64,000 nt of DNA from Symsagittifera roscoffensis (Eukaryota > Xenacoelomorpha > Acoela > Convolutidae), in the NCBI RefSeq assembly GCF_963678635.1, contig NC_087063.1, positions 19,613,220 to 19,677,219 of the forward strand, written 5' to 3'. Of this stretch, positions 45,764 through 56,720 are shown one piece after another. The translations under genes were made by a program, and so were the position numbers. Position 1 is the first letter of the stretch. Every line of letters begins with the position of its first letter. The notes under the pieces were generated by a model that ran no database searches, had not been told where the DNA came from, and worked only from the letters and a program-made list of their open reading frames with translations.

Positions 45764-46795
45764 ATGGGCGATACAAATGAGTTAATGGAATTCCTCTCAG
45801 CGAGTCTAGGAGCGACTCTAGACGAGATCTATCAGCGATTGATTGATTGTGATTTTACACGAGAAGACCCGGGATTGGCGATGTTTGTGGTCGCACTCCT
45901 CAACGCGTTGGGACGAGAGGGTCGAGGGAATCGCCCCACAGAAGTGGTGTTAATGCTGGCCTATGGTGAGTCCGGGACCGCCGAGAGAGGTCGAAATCGA
46001 TTGATGAGATGGCGCCGAGGAGAAATGTCCGGACACGACTTGGCTCGTGAGCCAGGACTGGGCGAGCAAAGGGATCACCGGCTAGGTGAGATGCCCCTAC
46101 CCGTTCAGCCTGCGCAGCCGCTCATCGGAGCGAAAAGACTATGTGATGGTCCGGTCCCGTCACACTCAGTAGACTCCCCAACCGCTGCTCCTCCTCTCAA
46201 GAGAGTGAAGGTGAGCGAGATCGAGATACAGACCTCGGAGACGATCGAGACCTTAGAGAAGAAAGAAAGGGATCAGAACGAGCTGTGTGCCAAGCTACAG
46301 GAATACAGGACTATATCTCGAGAAAGGGACGAGTGGAAGAAGAAGTTTGAGGACCTGCAAATAGCCTACAAGGAAGATGAGATAAAACATATGAAAGAGC
46401 TATATATGGCGAGGGTGAGTCAAGTGTCACCGGAGGTTCTGGCTACGATGAACTCCTCGGAAGCATCCAGGGACACACGTCCCAGGACGAGCGCACATGA
46501 GCTGTGCGCATCGAGAGGGCCCGAGGCCCCTCAACAGACACCACGGTCTGCTCCCAACCCGAGAAACACGATACCAGACACCTCCGACACCTATCTCGCT
46601 CCTCAGTTTCATGAGTCATTCAATCAGGTGGCTAGAGCAACAATGGATGAGATCAGCAGAACCACTGGGCGGACATTGGGTAGGGTCGTCCCTTCCCAAC
46701 GCTTTGATAATTCTTCCAGCAGCTCGGAGCGAGCACCTCGAACTGTAGTATCAACGGGGACTGCGCTTGACGGGGGATTCAGAGGTCTCGCGTGA
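45764..46795 (+). CDS. Coiled-coil protein of giant element
   Basis: The ATG at 45,764 opens a 343-codon frame. The N-terminus (GDTNELMEFLSASLGATL) is a small helical region of unknown type. The middle contains a charged coiled coil (about residues 175-225, with ETLEKKERDQNELCAKLQEY). The C-terminus is Ser/Pro/Arg-rich and low-complexity. It ends in GTGATTG, where the SGNH hydrolase frame begins with a 4-bp overlap. Either these are two ORFs read by coupled translation, or one protein was split by a frameshift. A coiled coil followed by an esterase matches the layout of ORF1 in CR1-type LINEs. No function is assigned beyond possible oligomerisation. Confidence 0.55.
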   Translation: MGDTNELMEFLSASLGATLDEIYQRLIDCDFTREDPGLAMFVVALLNALGREGRGNRPTEVVLMLAYGESGTAERGRNRLMRWRRGEMSGHDLAREPGLGEQRDHRLGEMPLPVQPAQPLIGAKRLCDGPVPSHSVDSPTAAPPLKRVKVSEIEIQTSETIETLEKKERDQNELCAKLQEYRTISRERDEWKKKFEDLQIAYKEDEIKHMKELYMARVSQVSPEVLATMNSSEASRDTRPRTSAHELCASRGPEAPQQTPRSAPNPRNTIPDTSDTYLAPQFHESFNQVARATMDEISRTTGRTLGRVVPSQRFDNSSSSSERAPRTVVSTGTALDGGFRGLA

Positions 46796-47496
46796 TTGAT
46801 ATTAGAAAGAATCTAGCGGTGCGCAACCAGTTCGTGCAAGTGGCCACGGAGCATCCTCGCGCTTGTTTGAATGGCATGAGCTGGAACCCCGCCATAAGCA
46901 ATCAGGCAATTCCCTCAGGGAGTCGTCATTTGGTTTTAGGAGACAGTTTAGTGAGGGATATAAATGAGATCTTTGTCGAAGGGCAGACTGCTGTCCTATG
47001 TTTCGGAGGCGCTTCCGTAGCTCAAGTCATCAAGATGATGGAGTTCCAGGGAGAGAATCACCAAGACACGTTGGTGATAATGCTCGGGACTAACGACGTT
47101 TCGAGGGCCCCTGTAACTCCAGAGGGCAAGTGGGAACCCCTACTGGTCTGCCTTCTGAATGAACTGAAAGAGAAGTACAGGCCCAGACTTGTGGTTCTAT
47201 GCACGATACCACAGAACCCGGAGATGGGCACGCCGGTTGCAGACTTTATGAATGGTAACGTGACCCGGTGGAACGAGATGACTCGCGGTCTGATAAGGAG
47301 CAACCCCAGCGAGCTGCGACTCATGGATCTAGAAAACATGCTGCGCATTATTGATCATCTCACGCTCACCAGAGACGGCATACACTTCAACACCCAGCAA
47401 GGGAGGCGCTGGATAAAAGACGCAGTTGAGGGAAATGGAACAAGAATTGAGGACAACCGGCTCACTGGCTCGGACCAGTTCGACTGGAGGAGGTAG
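46792..47496 (+). CDS. SGNH-family hydrolase of giant element
   Basis: The 234-codon frame has all four SGNH blocks: HLVLGDSLVRD (nucleophile Ser, residues 50-53), CFGGASV (Gly, 72-75), MLGTNDVSRA (Asn, 99-102) and RDGIHFN (Asp-x-x-His, 195-198). This fold gives esterases and lipases acting on acyl or acetyl esters, and it also occurs as an esterase domain in ORF1 of some LINEs. No signal peptide or membrane segment is seen. The frame lacks a good ATG start (GTG at 46,792; first ATG at codon 29), so it may have been read as a fusion with the preceding coiled-coil protein. Catalytic residues are intact. Substrate unknown. Confidence 0.8.
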   Translation: MIDIRKNLAVRNQFVQVATEHPRACLNGMSWNPAISNQAIPSGSRHLVLGDSLVRDINEIFVEGQTAVLCFGGASVAQVIKMMEFQGENHQDTLVIMLGTNDVSRAPVTPEGKWEPLLVCLLNELKEKYRPRLVVLCTIPQNPEMGTPVADFMNGNVTRWNEMTRGLIRSNPSELRLMDLENMLRIIDHLTLTRDGIHFNTQQGRRWIKDAVEGNGTRIEDNRLTGSDQFDWRR

Positions 47497-48265
47497 AGTG
47501 AGGGGTAATATGCCAGAATCACTCAGCAAACAGCTCGGGCCCCTGACAATGGAGACGGGTGCAATTGCTCCCGCCGCTCCGAGCTCGGATGTGAGAGCGA
47601 GATTGGGGACTGCCCCTCCTCCCAGGACGCAACTGTTGGAGAGCCGACTGGACAGATCGGTTTAGCAGAGCCGGCTTAGCTCCCAGACCGTGTCTAAGAG
47701 GAGTGATACGTCGGCCACAGCAACTCCTGCTTCGACAACAGGACAATCGACGAGCGCCGTGCCGACGGAGGGAGTCGAACCAAACAGTGTGCTTCTCTGG
47801 AACCGTCCGGATCCCAGTAGTTGAGGACAATATAAGACAGACATGTCGGCCAAGTTGAACATGAGTACATTGACGTGTCGGGAGGATGCAAGGAAGATGA
47901 TCGGTGGAGAGGGTCCCACAGTGTCACGATTGTATCGAATACCGGGTGTGGATTGGCTGGTAGCGGGACAGGAACAAATCAGCTCCACGACTACGCTCAG
48001 GTATGTGGACCTCAATGAATTGCCTCAGGACAATACCCTTGGACCCTTGAACAACCGATCTCTCACGGACGTCCGTCGGAGAGCCAGAGAGCTGACACCA
48101 CCTGCTAGGAAGAATAAGTTTCTGGCAGAGAATAAGCCCAACAACAAGCATCATAAGATGTACAGACAGTTTGCTAAACCTCCCGGCCAAGCGCCTGTGA
48201 ATACTCGAGAGACTATCCCCGAGCGACCTCGGTGGAAGGAGACGCCAGGAGATATGCAGGGCTGA
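47497..48265 (+). pseudogene. Unrecognised accessory ORF fragments
   Basis: Two frames, 47,426-47,665 and 47,843-48,265, in the same phase but with stops between them. Pro-, Arg- and Ser-rich composition with no domain recognised. The second ends inside the start of the next frame (34-bp overlap), suggesting another frameshift. This probably formed a linker in a larger accessory protein. Confidence 0.4.
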
Positions 48266-49413
48266 CGGCACCAGTCGGTGACAGCCTGTTCGCCGCTTAT
48301 GATCCCCTGGATATGAAGGCCGCCAAATACCTGATAGTGGCCAGTTCGGATTATCTCTACACGCCCCGTTCTCTCTTTTGGCCTGATGTGATTTTCTTGA
48401 CGGCGCCTAAGTTGGACTGGGGACAATCAGTAGGCATGATGATAAGTGTACGAAGGGTGGTCAGCATGGAACCGCAGGTGATAGTGGTTGCAGGCTCGAA
48501 TGATCACCTGCAGAGCAGAGGGTTGTTGTCCCGTCTGACAGATGGATCGATCCCGAGCAATGAGGTCATAGGAGAGGCGATAATGACATTGCTCTCGGCC
48601 ATGGCTGAGGTAGAGACATCAGTGAAACAACGCTTCACTCAAAATGTGGTGAAGATTGTCTTTGTGTTATCACCGGGGTACGCCACATTGCCAGAACCCC
48701 TTCAGTTTGTGTATACGATGGTCACAACGATAGCAGAGGGACAATTCAGCGTGATAATACCCGCACCAAACAGAACGGTGGACCCCAACAACTACTATCC
48801 ATACCGATCTGAGCTTCCTGCCATTTGGGCTGACATTTCTAATGCCATACAGGGGTTCAAGGATTGTAGCACGATTCGGTTGGTGCTGGATGAAGTTCTG
48901 AGGTTGGAGCTGTCCAACTTCGCCAGATTACTGAAATTGAGGCCCGGGGTAGATGACAATCATTTGTTAGTACAACAGGTGGCTAATGATCTCTGGTTAA
49001 GACAAATGGACCACGCAGAAAATGAACAGGGGAGGACGGTTAGAAAAAATATGACGTCGGCCGAAGAGGATCTCATGGCATTGGCTTTGCGTACGAAGCC
49101 ACACACCAATGCATGGTTGTATTTGTCGCCGAGATTGTGTACCTTGGGGGAAGATGCGTTCGAGCATGCACCGGCGGTAATCAAAGAGATACACGCGTAT
49201 CTGAAAAACTTGTTTAATGAAAGGGAGTTAGCCGGGGGCATGATGTTGCAGTTGATGCAGGACATGAATACGCTGTCACTTATAAGTTCCAAGCTGATAT
49301 CTTGGCCACGAGGGCACAATATGAACGATCAGAAGCTGTATTGGGTGGAATGGGAGTGGGATGGACGCCATCCTTCTTGTCAACATGTTATCCGAGAGCA
49401 TCCAGGAACCTGA
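48232..49413 (+). pseudogene. Accessory protein with possible degenerate second SGNH-like domain
   Basis: A 393-codon frame. Residues about 15-110 read VGDSLFAAYD, KYLIVASSDYLYTPR and QVIVVAGSNDHLQSR, the last resembling the SGNH Asn block (GSND). A nucleophile context and the final Asp-x-x-His are not convincing, and PAPNRTVDPNNYY sits where the end of the fold would be. The C-terminal half is helical and unrecognised. It ends by frameshift; the next frame overlaps by 110 bp. Confidence 0.45.
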
Positions 49414-50309
49414 CCGCGAGCTTCGTCAAGGATATCCGGAAACTGTCAATCGGGTTGATATTGGCCTTTTATGTGACATTTGGTCACGAGAATTTCGTGA
49501 AGGGACCTGCGAATCTCTTCACTCAAGCTTTGGCTGACCTGAGATTAGACGGGCTCCTCACCTTGATCGCTATGACGTACGGTCGGTTAGGAGATCTGCT
49601 TGTGCTGTTGCGATACCCAGAACAGCTTCAAGGAACGAGTTGTGAATTCAACGCGCAGTTGGAAACCGCCTCGCTCAAAAAGATGAAAGACTGGAGGATT
49701 CTCCTGCTCCAATATCTCCTGCAACAGAACAGGAGTGTCACAGGAGAGGATAAGGTGGCGACGGATGCGGGTGAGTGCAAACAGTACTGTGGCATGCCTT
49801 TGCTGACAGATCTGGCTGTCATGATGCGGATCGATCCACTGGCTCTGATTCATTGACTACGGGAGTTCGTCACGGTTGTGTATGGACCCGTGATGTCATT
49901 TGCGTTCCCCGATGTGCAAATAAAGGCATACAGGAACTCGGTGTTATATGTTAACCTAGTTTCGGTAGTGGATTACTCCGTGCTGAACTGGGTGGAACAG
50001 AAGGAGCTAAGAGGGTTAGCCAGCGAGGACAGGCTATTTGGAAGAATAGCGGAGCCGGGTTGGGTGTTGATGGACTTCAACAACAACTTTAAGTGCCGAA
50101 TGGGCCGTGAGGACCTTTCTCAGGTCCAGTTCAATCCAAAGCTTTGGAATCTGCGACCAGTGGTAAAGGATTCAGGGGAGGCGATGAGGGTCCCACTTCT
50201 GCCAGAGGCCTACGAATACGTGAAAGAGAACCAGCAAGCGTGGCTTTCCGGGTCCAGGCCGCTGCCGCACCAATGCCCTCGATACTCACCGATAAGGAGG
50301 ATGTTCTAG
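49302..50309 (+). pseudogene. Accessory protein segment, one in-frame stop
   Basis: Frames 49,302-49,856 and 49,878-50,309 are in the same phase and separated by a TGA at 49,854-49,856. The first is Leu-rich and helical; the second is mixed, with aromatic and Val-rich stretches (VLYVNLVSVVDYSVLNW). No catalytic motif is recognised and no clear membrane helix is seen, so I do not call it an envelope protein. Confidence 0.45.
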
Positions 50310-50382
50310 GGAGTCACATCTCCCGTAATTGCCCCTCGCATCGGAGCGGCTCGTGATGCGGAGAAGAGAAAGCTGAAGTGGA

Positions 50383-51565
50383 GTGAAGGGATGGAGCCGC
50401 GCTTCATCAGTTGGAACGTTTGCGGCCATGCACACGTTTGACTTCACATTTCCTGATATTTGGAGCCGGAAGAAGTTCAAAGCATCACCTTCCAGGAAGC
50501 CAGAGGTCTGGACTGGGATGTGGAATGATGTGTATGCACCTGCAGATGACCTATCGAGATTGAAGTGGTCAGGGGAGGTGAAGGTAGTAATCCTGGAGGT
50601 CGCAAAGGAGTGCAGAGGAGGCGCATACCTAACGGTGGATGATCTGGCGCCACATGGTAAGGAGTCGGTAGAATTCCTGGTAAACGATGAGTTATTCTAC
50701 CATGCAGGGCATCTGACCGTACCGGCACGGCCAGAATCGGGCAGGGATATGCGACAAGGCCCTTCGAGACCTAAGCCAAAACCAGACACGAATGATGACG
50801 AGCAGATGGATCAGGACGTTGATCACATGGAGGTAAAGGGAGAGAAATTGAGTGAAATGGATCTAGGAGCATTAGAGAGAGACTTGCTGGAATACCAGTT
50901 TAGTGAAGACGACGACGGGGAAGTCGATGGGAATCTATTGCTGATGACACCATCGTCTTTCATGTCCCCTGTCCCCTACAAAGGAGGCGCCGGCCAACTT
51001 ATCCCCAGTGGAACCAATAAGCCTGGCAATGGACCGGAGGAGGGAGCTACAGAAACTGCTCCATGAGTCACCAAGGAGGAGGAAGATTGAGGAGAGTATG
51101 AGGGTATCTTTCCTGAGCACGCTACCGGAAGAAGAGTGGGAAAGATACCAGAGTGAACTTGAACGTGAGACGGGAGTAACCTGGAACCGAGTGACCTTCA
51201 TGGAGAGGACATGGGACGTGATACGCAGATACGGGACGCAGTCCATAATGAAGGTGGGACTAAACCAACCCATCATGCGCGAGGTTCTGGAGAAAATAGT
51301 GAACTCTGTAGAATATGATGTTCTGACCGAGTCAGTTACAGAGGACAGTGCCGATGATCAGCAGATCACGAGGAAGTTACCCGTCAGACGAGTCAAAAAA
51401 GGGCTGAAGCGGTTAAAGGGAAAGACCGGAAGCAGAGCCGTGAACCAGAAAGTGGTGAGGTCAAAAGCCAGTACAGTGGTGGCCTCTTTGGCAGGAGCAG
51501 CTCATTTAAGCGAAAGTGGTCAAGGAGATGGTGCGATGCTTGCGGGGGAGAAAAAGAGAGTCTGA
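50383..51565 (+). pseudogene. Accessory protein segment, acidic, shared with copy 2
   Basis: Frames 50,383-51,066 and 51,008-51,565 overlap in different phases. The first contains the acidic run EYQFSEDDDGEVDG. From there on, the sequence is matched by copy 2 at 63,936-63,058 on the other strand (EYRFSEDDDGEVDG), where the join is in one frame. The second part is basic at its end. Both copies keep the segment WERYQ/ELE..TG..W.RV. Function unknown. Confidence 0.5.
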
Positions 51566-51573
51566 TACCCCCT

Positions 51574-54500
51574 ATGTTATTGGCAGGTTTGACCACAACG
51601 GCCACGAGGTCAAAGAAAATTGCACGGACTCTGGCGGATACTAAATTGGAAATGGAGGTCATCAGTCAGTGTGGATCTGGAGGACTTGATGATTACAAGC
51701 CCTCGCGAACCAACATGGCCCGAATGAGGCTGGAGGGACAACTCGACGTGGTCGAGTATAGTCGAATCACTGTACCAGACTCAGTCCACATGGGAGATCC
51801 GGCAGGGGGTTATGTGGAAATGCTGAAGGCGAGGAATTCCGCGAGAGGGCACCTGATGGCTTGGAACGAGAAGCAAGCCATGCAGGACTATCTGAGGGAG
51901 CTGACGGAGAACTCCAACTTGAACCGGAAAGAATACGGCGCGGTGATGTCCTCAGAAGCAAACGAAATTGGCCTGGAAATACTGCTAGAGATCTCTTGGA
52001 GGGCGGCTCTCCAAAGATACTTTGATGAGACGATGCATGCGCCGGCAAAGGTGGCAGCATACCTAGCGTATCCATGTACCAGGACTGATTTGCAGGTACG
52101 ACTGGCCTGGTGTTTGATGGGAATTAAAAAAGCGGAGTATGAAGCCAACAACGACTCGAAATCAAAAGAACAGGAACTGGAATTGATGGAAGCCCTGCAA
52201 ATGTTGATTTCTAGAGACGATTCTGCGATAGCCTGGGCTAAGCGTAAGGATGCTCTTTGCTTCGTAAGGTTTGTGGTGGATCGTATCCCCACTCCTGTAT
52301 TGGGAGAATGCATAAAAACCATTCGGCAAGGGGGTGTTGATGGTGAAAGAAACTTCCTGAGGGCACTCCTGGAGCTGTACCAGGACATGCCGCTGGCCAT
52401 ACTAAACAAGGAGTTGAACGATATGGAAAGCTACCGCAGATTGGAAGAAGTGAGAAGATATTTCAACAAGGAGTTGAAAGTGAGCCGGGAATTAATTGAA
52501 GCGGTCAGGGGACAGAAAGACTATACGACATTGGGAAAGTTGAAGTCGTTCCAATATGTGTCTGGAATACAGGGCATGGCGTATAATCCCTTCGTGAATG
52601 AGGAAGCCAGGGAAGCGTACTTCGACTATGAACAATTTATAGTACTCAATTTCTGGGTAGAGCGAGTCAAAGAAACTGGCAAGTTGATGGTGGAACAACC
52701 CAAGGTGGGTATTGTTTTAGAGAAACGAGTGGTCGAACCATCGGTTGCCGAGCTGAAGGGGCAAGTGAGTTTTGATTGTGGTTCTTGGGACGGTCCCTTG
52801 AAAACCAGCTTAGTAACCATGTGGGAACTCATGAAGCCTTCTTGTTGTCCGCATCCAAACGCCGGTTTAATCTGGGATATGACGGCGGATATTACGTTGG
52901 ACTTGGATGATGACGCGAGTTTGCACGATCTGGCCATGATACACCATCTGCTGGCCATGAGAGTAACGAAGCAGAAAAACAACCCATCCACGGAACCATC
53001 CGAAGGAACTGCATCGAGTGACTGGCTAAGGCAGGGCACCTGTCTAGCTCACTATAGTGGAATGGACGGACATGTTTGCAACTCGGAACATTGCTTGATC
53101 ACGCTGGCTGAGCGAGCAGCATCGCCAATTGGCACAGCTGTATGGGAGGATGAGCATGTCAGATAGGAGTGGAATGCAGTTGATTGCGGACTGTCATGGA
53201 GTAACGGAGGTAAACTTGATCACTGCTTTGGGATTTTGCAGCATGACGAGCTCGATAGAGTCACTGGAACGCCTAGAGCGTGCCCATGAGCTATTGACGT
53301 CCCTCAGCATGGAAGTATTCCCTGGAGCACTACAGATACGAGCAGAAGATCGGAGGCTGGCGAGAAGCTCTGGAAAATGAAATGAACTTGAAGGATAGAG
53401 AGGCCTATCATAGACCTACTGGCTCGAAATATCTGGTGGGTTCGAGCTCTGCACCAAATTGCAATAGTAGATACCCTACGCACATGGTGGTAATGGATGT
53501 GAGGACACAGCAGGTGTTGGTCGACCAACTCTTCTCTGTGCCAAAATGCGTGAGGTTAGCCAGAATGTCGGAAAGGTCAAATGATTTATTGGCAAAGATC
53601 ATTCGGGCCGTCCCGAAGAGATCTGAAGGCGAGTTGCAAGACGTAGTGGGTGAAGAGTTCATGAGATTGAACGAGGGTAATGTGAGTGAATTCCAGAAGC
53701 AGAAGGCGAGTGGAGCGTTACCCACTGAATTCCCCACCATAGAAGAAAAAGACGAGGTGCATAGAATAATGATGGAAGTGGAACCGTTGCTTGGAGCCTC
53801 AGGGTATCGGACCCGAAGGAAAATACTAATGACCCATGGGGAGTATCCTTGCCACTGCCTGGCGCAGACGTTGTGGTGCCCCAAACGCGGGAATCTAGTG
53901 TTAGTGTGACCTGGAGGAGTTGTAGTCCACGGGGTTGCCCGATCAAAATCAACGAGTGTCGATCGTGGTGGTGAGTGCCATGCTGGCGGTGAGGTGGTTA
54001 GAAGCCAACGCGGGCACAAGTGAGCAGGAGACGGCCGTGCCGACTCCTGAGCAGCAAAGCAACGTAAAGATGAACAACAGCTTAGATCTTTTCAGAACCA
54101 CCTGCAAGATTCTGAGAATACCCAAAGCCATTGAAAGAATATGGTCGAGGCAAAGATTGATGCCTTGGTTCCGTGCTATGATGACGTCGTGGATGTATGA
54201 ACGCGCGAAGCGTCATATGTCTAGGAACACAGATGCCCATCGATCTTTCCAGCTTGACATAGGACCGGGAGCCTATAAAAGAGCGTTCTTAACGCACCGA
54301 AACGCTGTTACCACGGCGGTGAAGCGAGTAGCTGGAGCACCTTGTGTAACTGAAAATGAAAAGAGAGAGGTCTTACGAGCTGACCTAGAGCGGAATGTGA
54401 GCCTGTGTCTTCACAACAGCTTTTGCAGGAACCGGGAGCAAAAGGTGAATGTGGACTTGCTACCTTGTTGCAAACCGAGGCTGTCGGAACAGGAGAGTTG

Positions 54501-54594
54501 GGGGACAGCCCGCAACTCTATGGACATCTTGGAAAAAGTCCTAGAAGACAGTGAAACTGAAGAGCAGGATGAAGAAGCAATGAAACAAGGATGA
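51574..54594 (+). pseudogene. Large accessory protein C-terminus, broken into four frames
   Basis: Frames 51,574-53,166, 53,129-53,380, 53,382-53,909 and 53,935-54,594 together correspond to copy 2's ORF at 62,877-60,238, which is uninterrupted. Copy 1 therefore has frameshifts near 53,150, 53,370 and 53,920. The predicted protein is globular-looking, with Cys/His-bearing segments (CDGSW-like, CHCLAQTLW, CCKPRL), no signal peptide and no transmembrane helix, and ends in an acidic tail. I recognise no domain. It is the largest unexplained coding region of the element. Confidence 0.6.
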
Positions 54595-54596
54595 TG

Positions 54597-55320
54597 GAAA
54601 CAGGAGGAGAAATGAAGGCGTGAACAAGAGTGGGAGAAAAGGAGGAAACTTGATTGTCTTTGTGTGTTAAAACTTGAACTAATCAACCAAGTTTGATTAT
54701 TGAAACTGTTAAATTTTCTGTTTTGATTTAGTTTGGTCAGACCAGACTTTGGAAATTGTTGAACTGTTGAAATTGTTGAAAGAAAATTTTAGTTGTGCTA
54801 CTTATGTATATATATAGATAGAACATAGGTGAGTATATTTACCTATTTAAACCCGACTGATGTTTTTAACCTGAGTAAGACACGTGTTCACTGTGTGGCG
54901 ACCTGGTAAGTTTGGGTAAACTCGCTTTCCTAGCCACAGAGTTTCTTAGTTTTAATATCAAAGAGGACTGCATAGATAACTAATTATACTTGGTGAGTGA
55001 CATTAAGTTAATTTTAACGGCTGCGTGGCCGTGCCACGTCCCAATTTTTTAATCAGCAAGAGCGAAAAGAAGTTTTATGGCAAAGATGACGTAAGTAGTC
55101 AGAAAATAAATTTTTATCTAGGACACTCCTCATGGTGCAAACTTTGTGAAAATGTTGAAAGGCAGTGAGATGTAGTACGATGCCATTTGTGACACGTAGT
55201 GAGTTGAGGTGGAGTAGATAAATTTCATTTTCTTATGCGATTTGTAAGATTGATTACAGAGAACTGGAACACTACTTGACGATAACCCGGTGTTTTGCGA
55301 TCAATAGGGACATTGATGGG
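54597..55320 (+). other. 3' untranslated region of giant element
   Basis: About 720 bp between the last ORF and the polypurine tract, also present in copy 2 (59,506-60,237). It includes the imperfect palindrome ATAGGT...ACCTAT at 54,825-54,846, identical in copy 2 at 60,005-60,026. Confidence 0.7.
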
Positions 55321-55337
55321 GACATGTCCGGGGAGTA
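55321..55337 (+). promoter_or_regulatory. 3' polypurine tract of giant element
   Basis: GACATGTCCGGGGAGTA precedes the TG of the 3' LTR, with another purine block (GATGGGGACAT) just upstream. In copy 2 the same place reads TACTCCCCGGAC on the plus strand. This is the expected plus-strand primer site. Confidence 0.75.
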
Positions 55338-56212
55338 TGTGCCATTCTGCCAGATTGGCACAGCACAACCTTCCGGCGACACGAAAAGAAAACGAATAAA
55401 GGCCTTAGTTACGAAAAATTATTGCGAAGGAGGGTAGGAATATTCTAGAATTTTTATTTTTAAAATTTTGATCGAAGAGTGAATATTTCTCAGAAATACG
55501 AAAAGACGGCCTTTTTGACTAAGAAGAACGAGAGAACAGAACAACAGTAAATCTAGTGAAAAACAGTCACACGAGAACGAGAAAATTACAAAGCCTCTTA
55601 TGGTGACATTCACGCACGATAAGACCCTTAGTGAGAGAAGATTGTGGGAAAGGAGGCTACGGTGGTGGAAAGCAGTACCCGCCCGTGCCACGAATTTGGA
55701 GTGATAACAACGTTATCTCGAGGAGAACACGGAAGCGGAGGCTTGGTCCCCCAGAGAATGTTATATTGTGAAAGACTGTAGTAACTTAATTTTTAGCTAC
55801 TCTGATGACATAGAACTTTGAATTGACACCGGTATTGTTTGATATTTTAGAATATGAGTAGCTAGGAAGAGGAAAGGGTCAATCCATCTCCACTGGATTT
55901 AATATAGAACTGTCACCAAAAACATATTAAAATAGGGTATTCGAGCCGTGTTTTTGATAGCAATCACGTAGTCTGAGGATCCGAGACTCAGCTATGTGGT
56001 TTGTTCGCATGTAAACGAAAGCTGATCAAAATTCGTTTGACTCATGGCCTAAAAATAGTAACTTTTTACTTAGCCCTAAACAGACCAGAAAATCAAATGG
56101 CAAGGTCGAGACGGTGAAAAACGAGTAGAATTAAGGTAACTGACGCCTGCCAGTCGTTAATAGGTACTTTTTCTACGCTCCGTCGCTGTGTAGTGTTTGG
56201 GCGAATGTTACA
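55338..56212 (+). repeat. 3' LTR of giant element copy 1 (875 bp)
   Basis: Starts TGTGCCATTCTGCC, ends GGGCGAATGTTACA. It is matched by 58,605-59,490 in inverse orientation, by 32,372-32,967 with a deletion, and by 30,583-31,090 in part. It is followed directly by the N-terminal half of the split LINE endonuclease. Confidence 0.93.
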
Positions 56213-56410
56213 AAAATCCGAAAATTGTTTTATCATTAAAAGTTTTGATAAGTTGTTTGAGATATGAACGCTTTCTAGCTAAACTTCTAGAATTAAGATA
56301 TAGTGCTTTTAAGTTGTTGTTGTAGTTTTCCAGTTTTTTCTTTATTTGACTGAATTATATGAAGGGTCCTGGATTTGGGTGGATATCCCCTGATGTTAGG
56401 AGAGATTTAT
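56213..56410 (-). pseudogene. LINE ORF2 start: 2A-like motif and endonuclease N-terminus
   Basis: Minus strand reads LLTSGDIHPNPGP (about 56,404-56,363), then after a stop LKALYLNSRSLARKR and a run ending at the LTR at 56,213. The GDIxxNPGP form resembles 2A peptides, which cause ribosomal skipping, and is common at LINE ORF2 starts. The LYLNSRSL segment is the first conserved block of APE-type endonucleases. The protein phase continues on the far side of the giant element at 32,371 and 30,582 (SETWL), which shows that the LINE was split by its insertion. Confidence 0.85.
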
Positions 56411-56720
56411 GAGGGGACCTTTCTTGTTTTTTATAAGTCTTGCTTGTGTTTTTTATATAATAATTGTATTAGAAATAGCTTATATGATTAAGAATAGTGC
56501 AATAATGTGTTCGAGTATATTGTGGCAACCCATGGAAAAAAATACTATCCTTTTCTTTTATTCAGTACCTCATAAGCTACAAATTGATCGCTTTCGCAGA
56601 AGCTTATGACAGATATGCTAGTTAAGGAAAAAAGTAACAGCATATCGCTTTGTAAAACAATTATAGTTAAAATTATAAATAACAGTCGTTTATCAAAAAG
56701 ATAGTCTTAACTAGCGTAAT

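Larger units (their letters stand above)
32372..56212 (+). mobile_element. Giant Ty3/gypsy-type LTR element, copy 1 (about 23.8 kb)
   Basis: LTR-bounded element with a 3.1-kb leader, gag, PR-RT-RNase H-IN pol in Ty3/gypsy order, and about 10 kb of accessory coding sequence before a polypurine tract and 3' LTR. Flanks at both ends are the two halves of one LINE, with an A-rich overlap of about 3-4 bp (GGAAA before, AAAATCC after) as probable target duplication. The interior looks GC-richer than the surroundings. Typical gypsy elements are 5-9 kb, so this is exceptionally long; planarian Burro elements are a known precedent for giant gypsy-type elements. Many stops and frameshifts make this copy defective. 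Confidence 0.9.

Noticed and set aside
49878..50309. Envelope glycoprotein in the accessory region of the giant element
   Set aside because: No signal peptide, furin-like site, fusion peptide or membrane anchor visible in any accessory frame.
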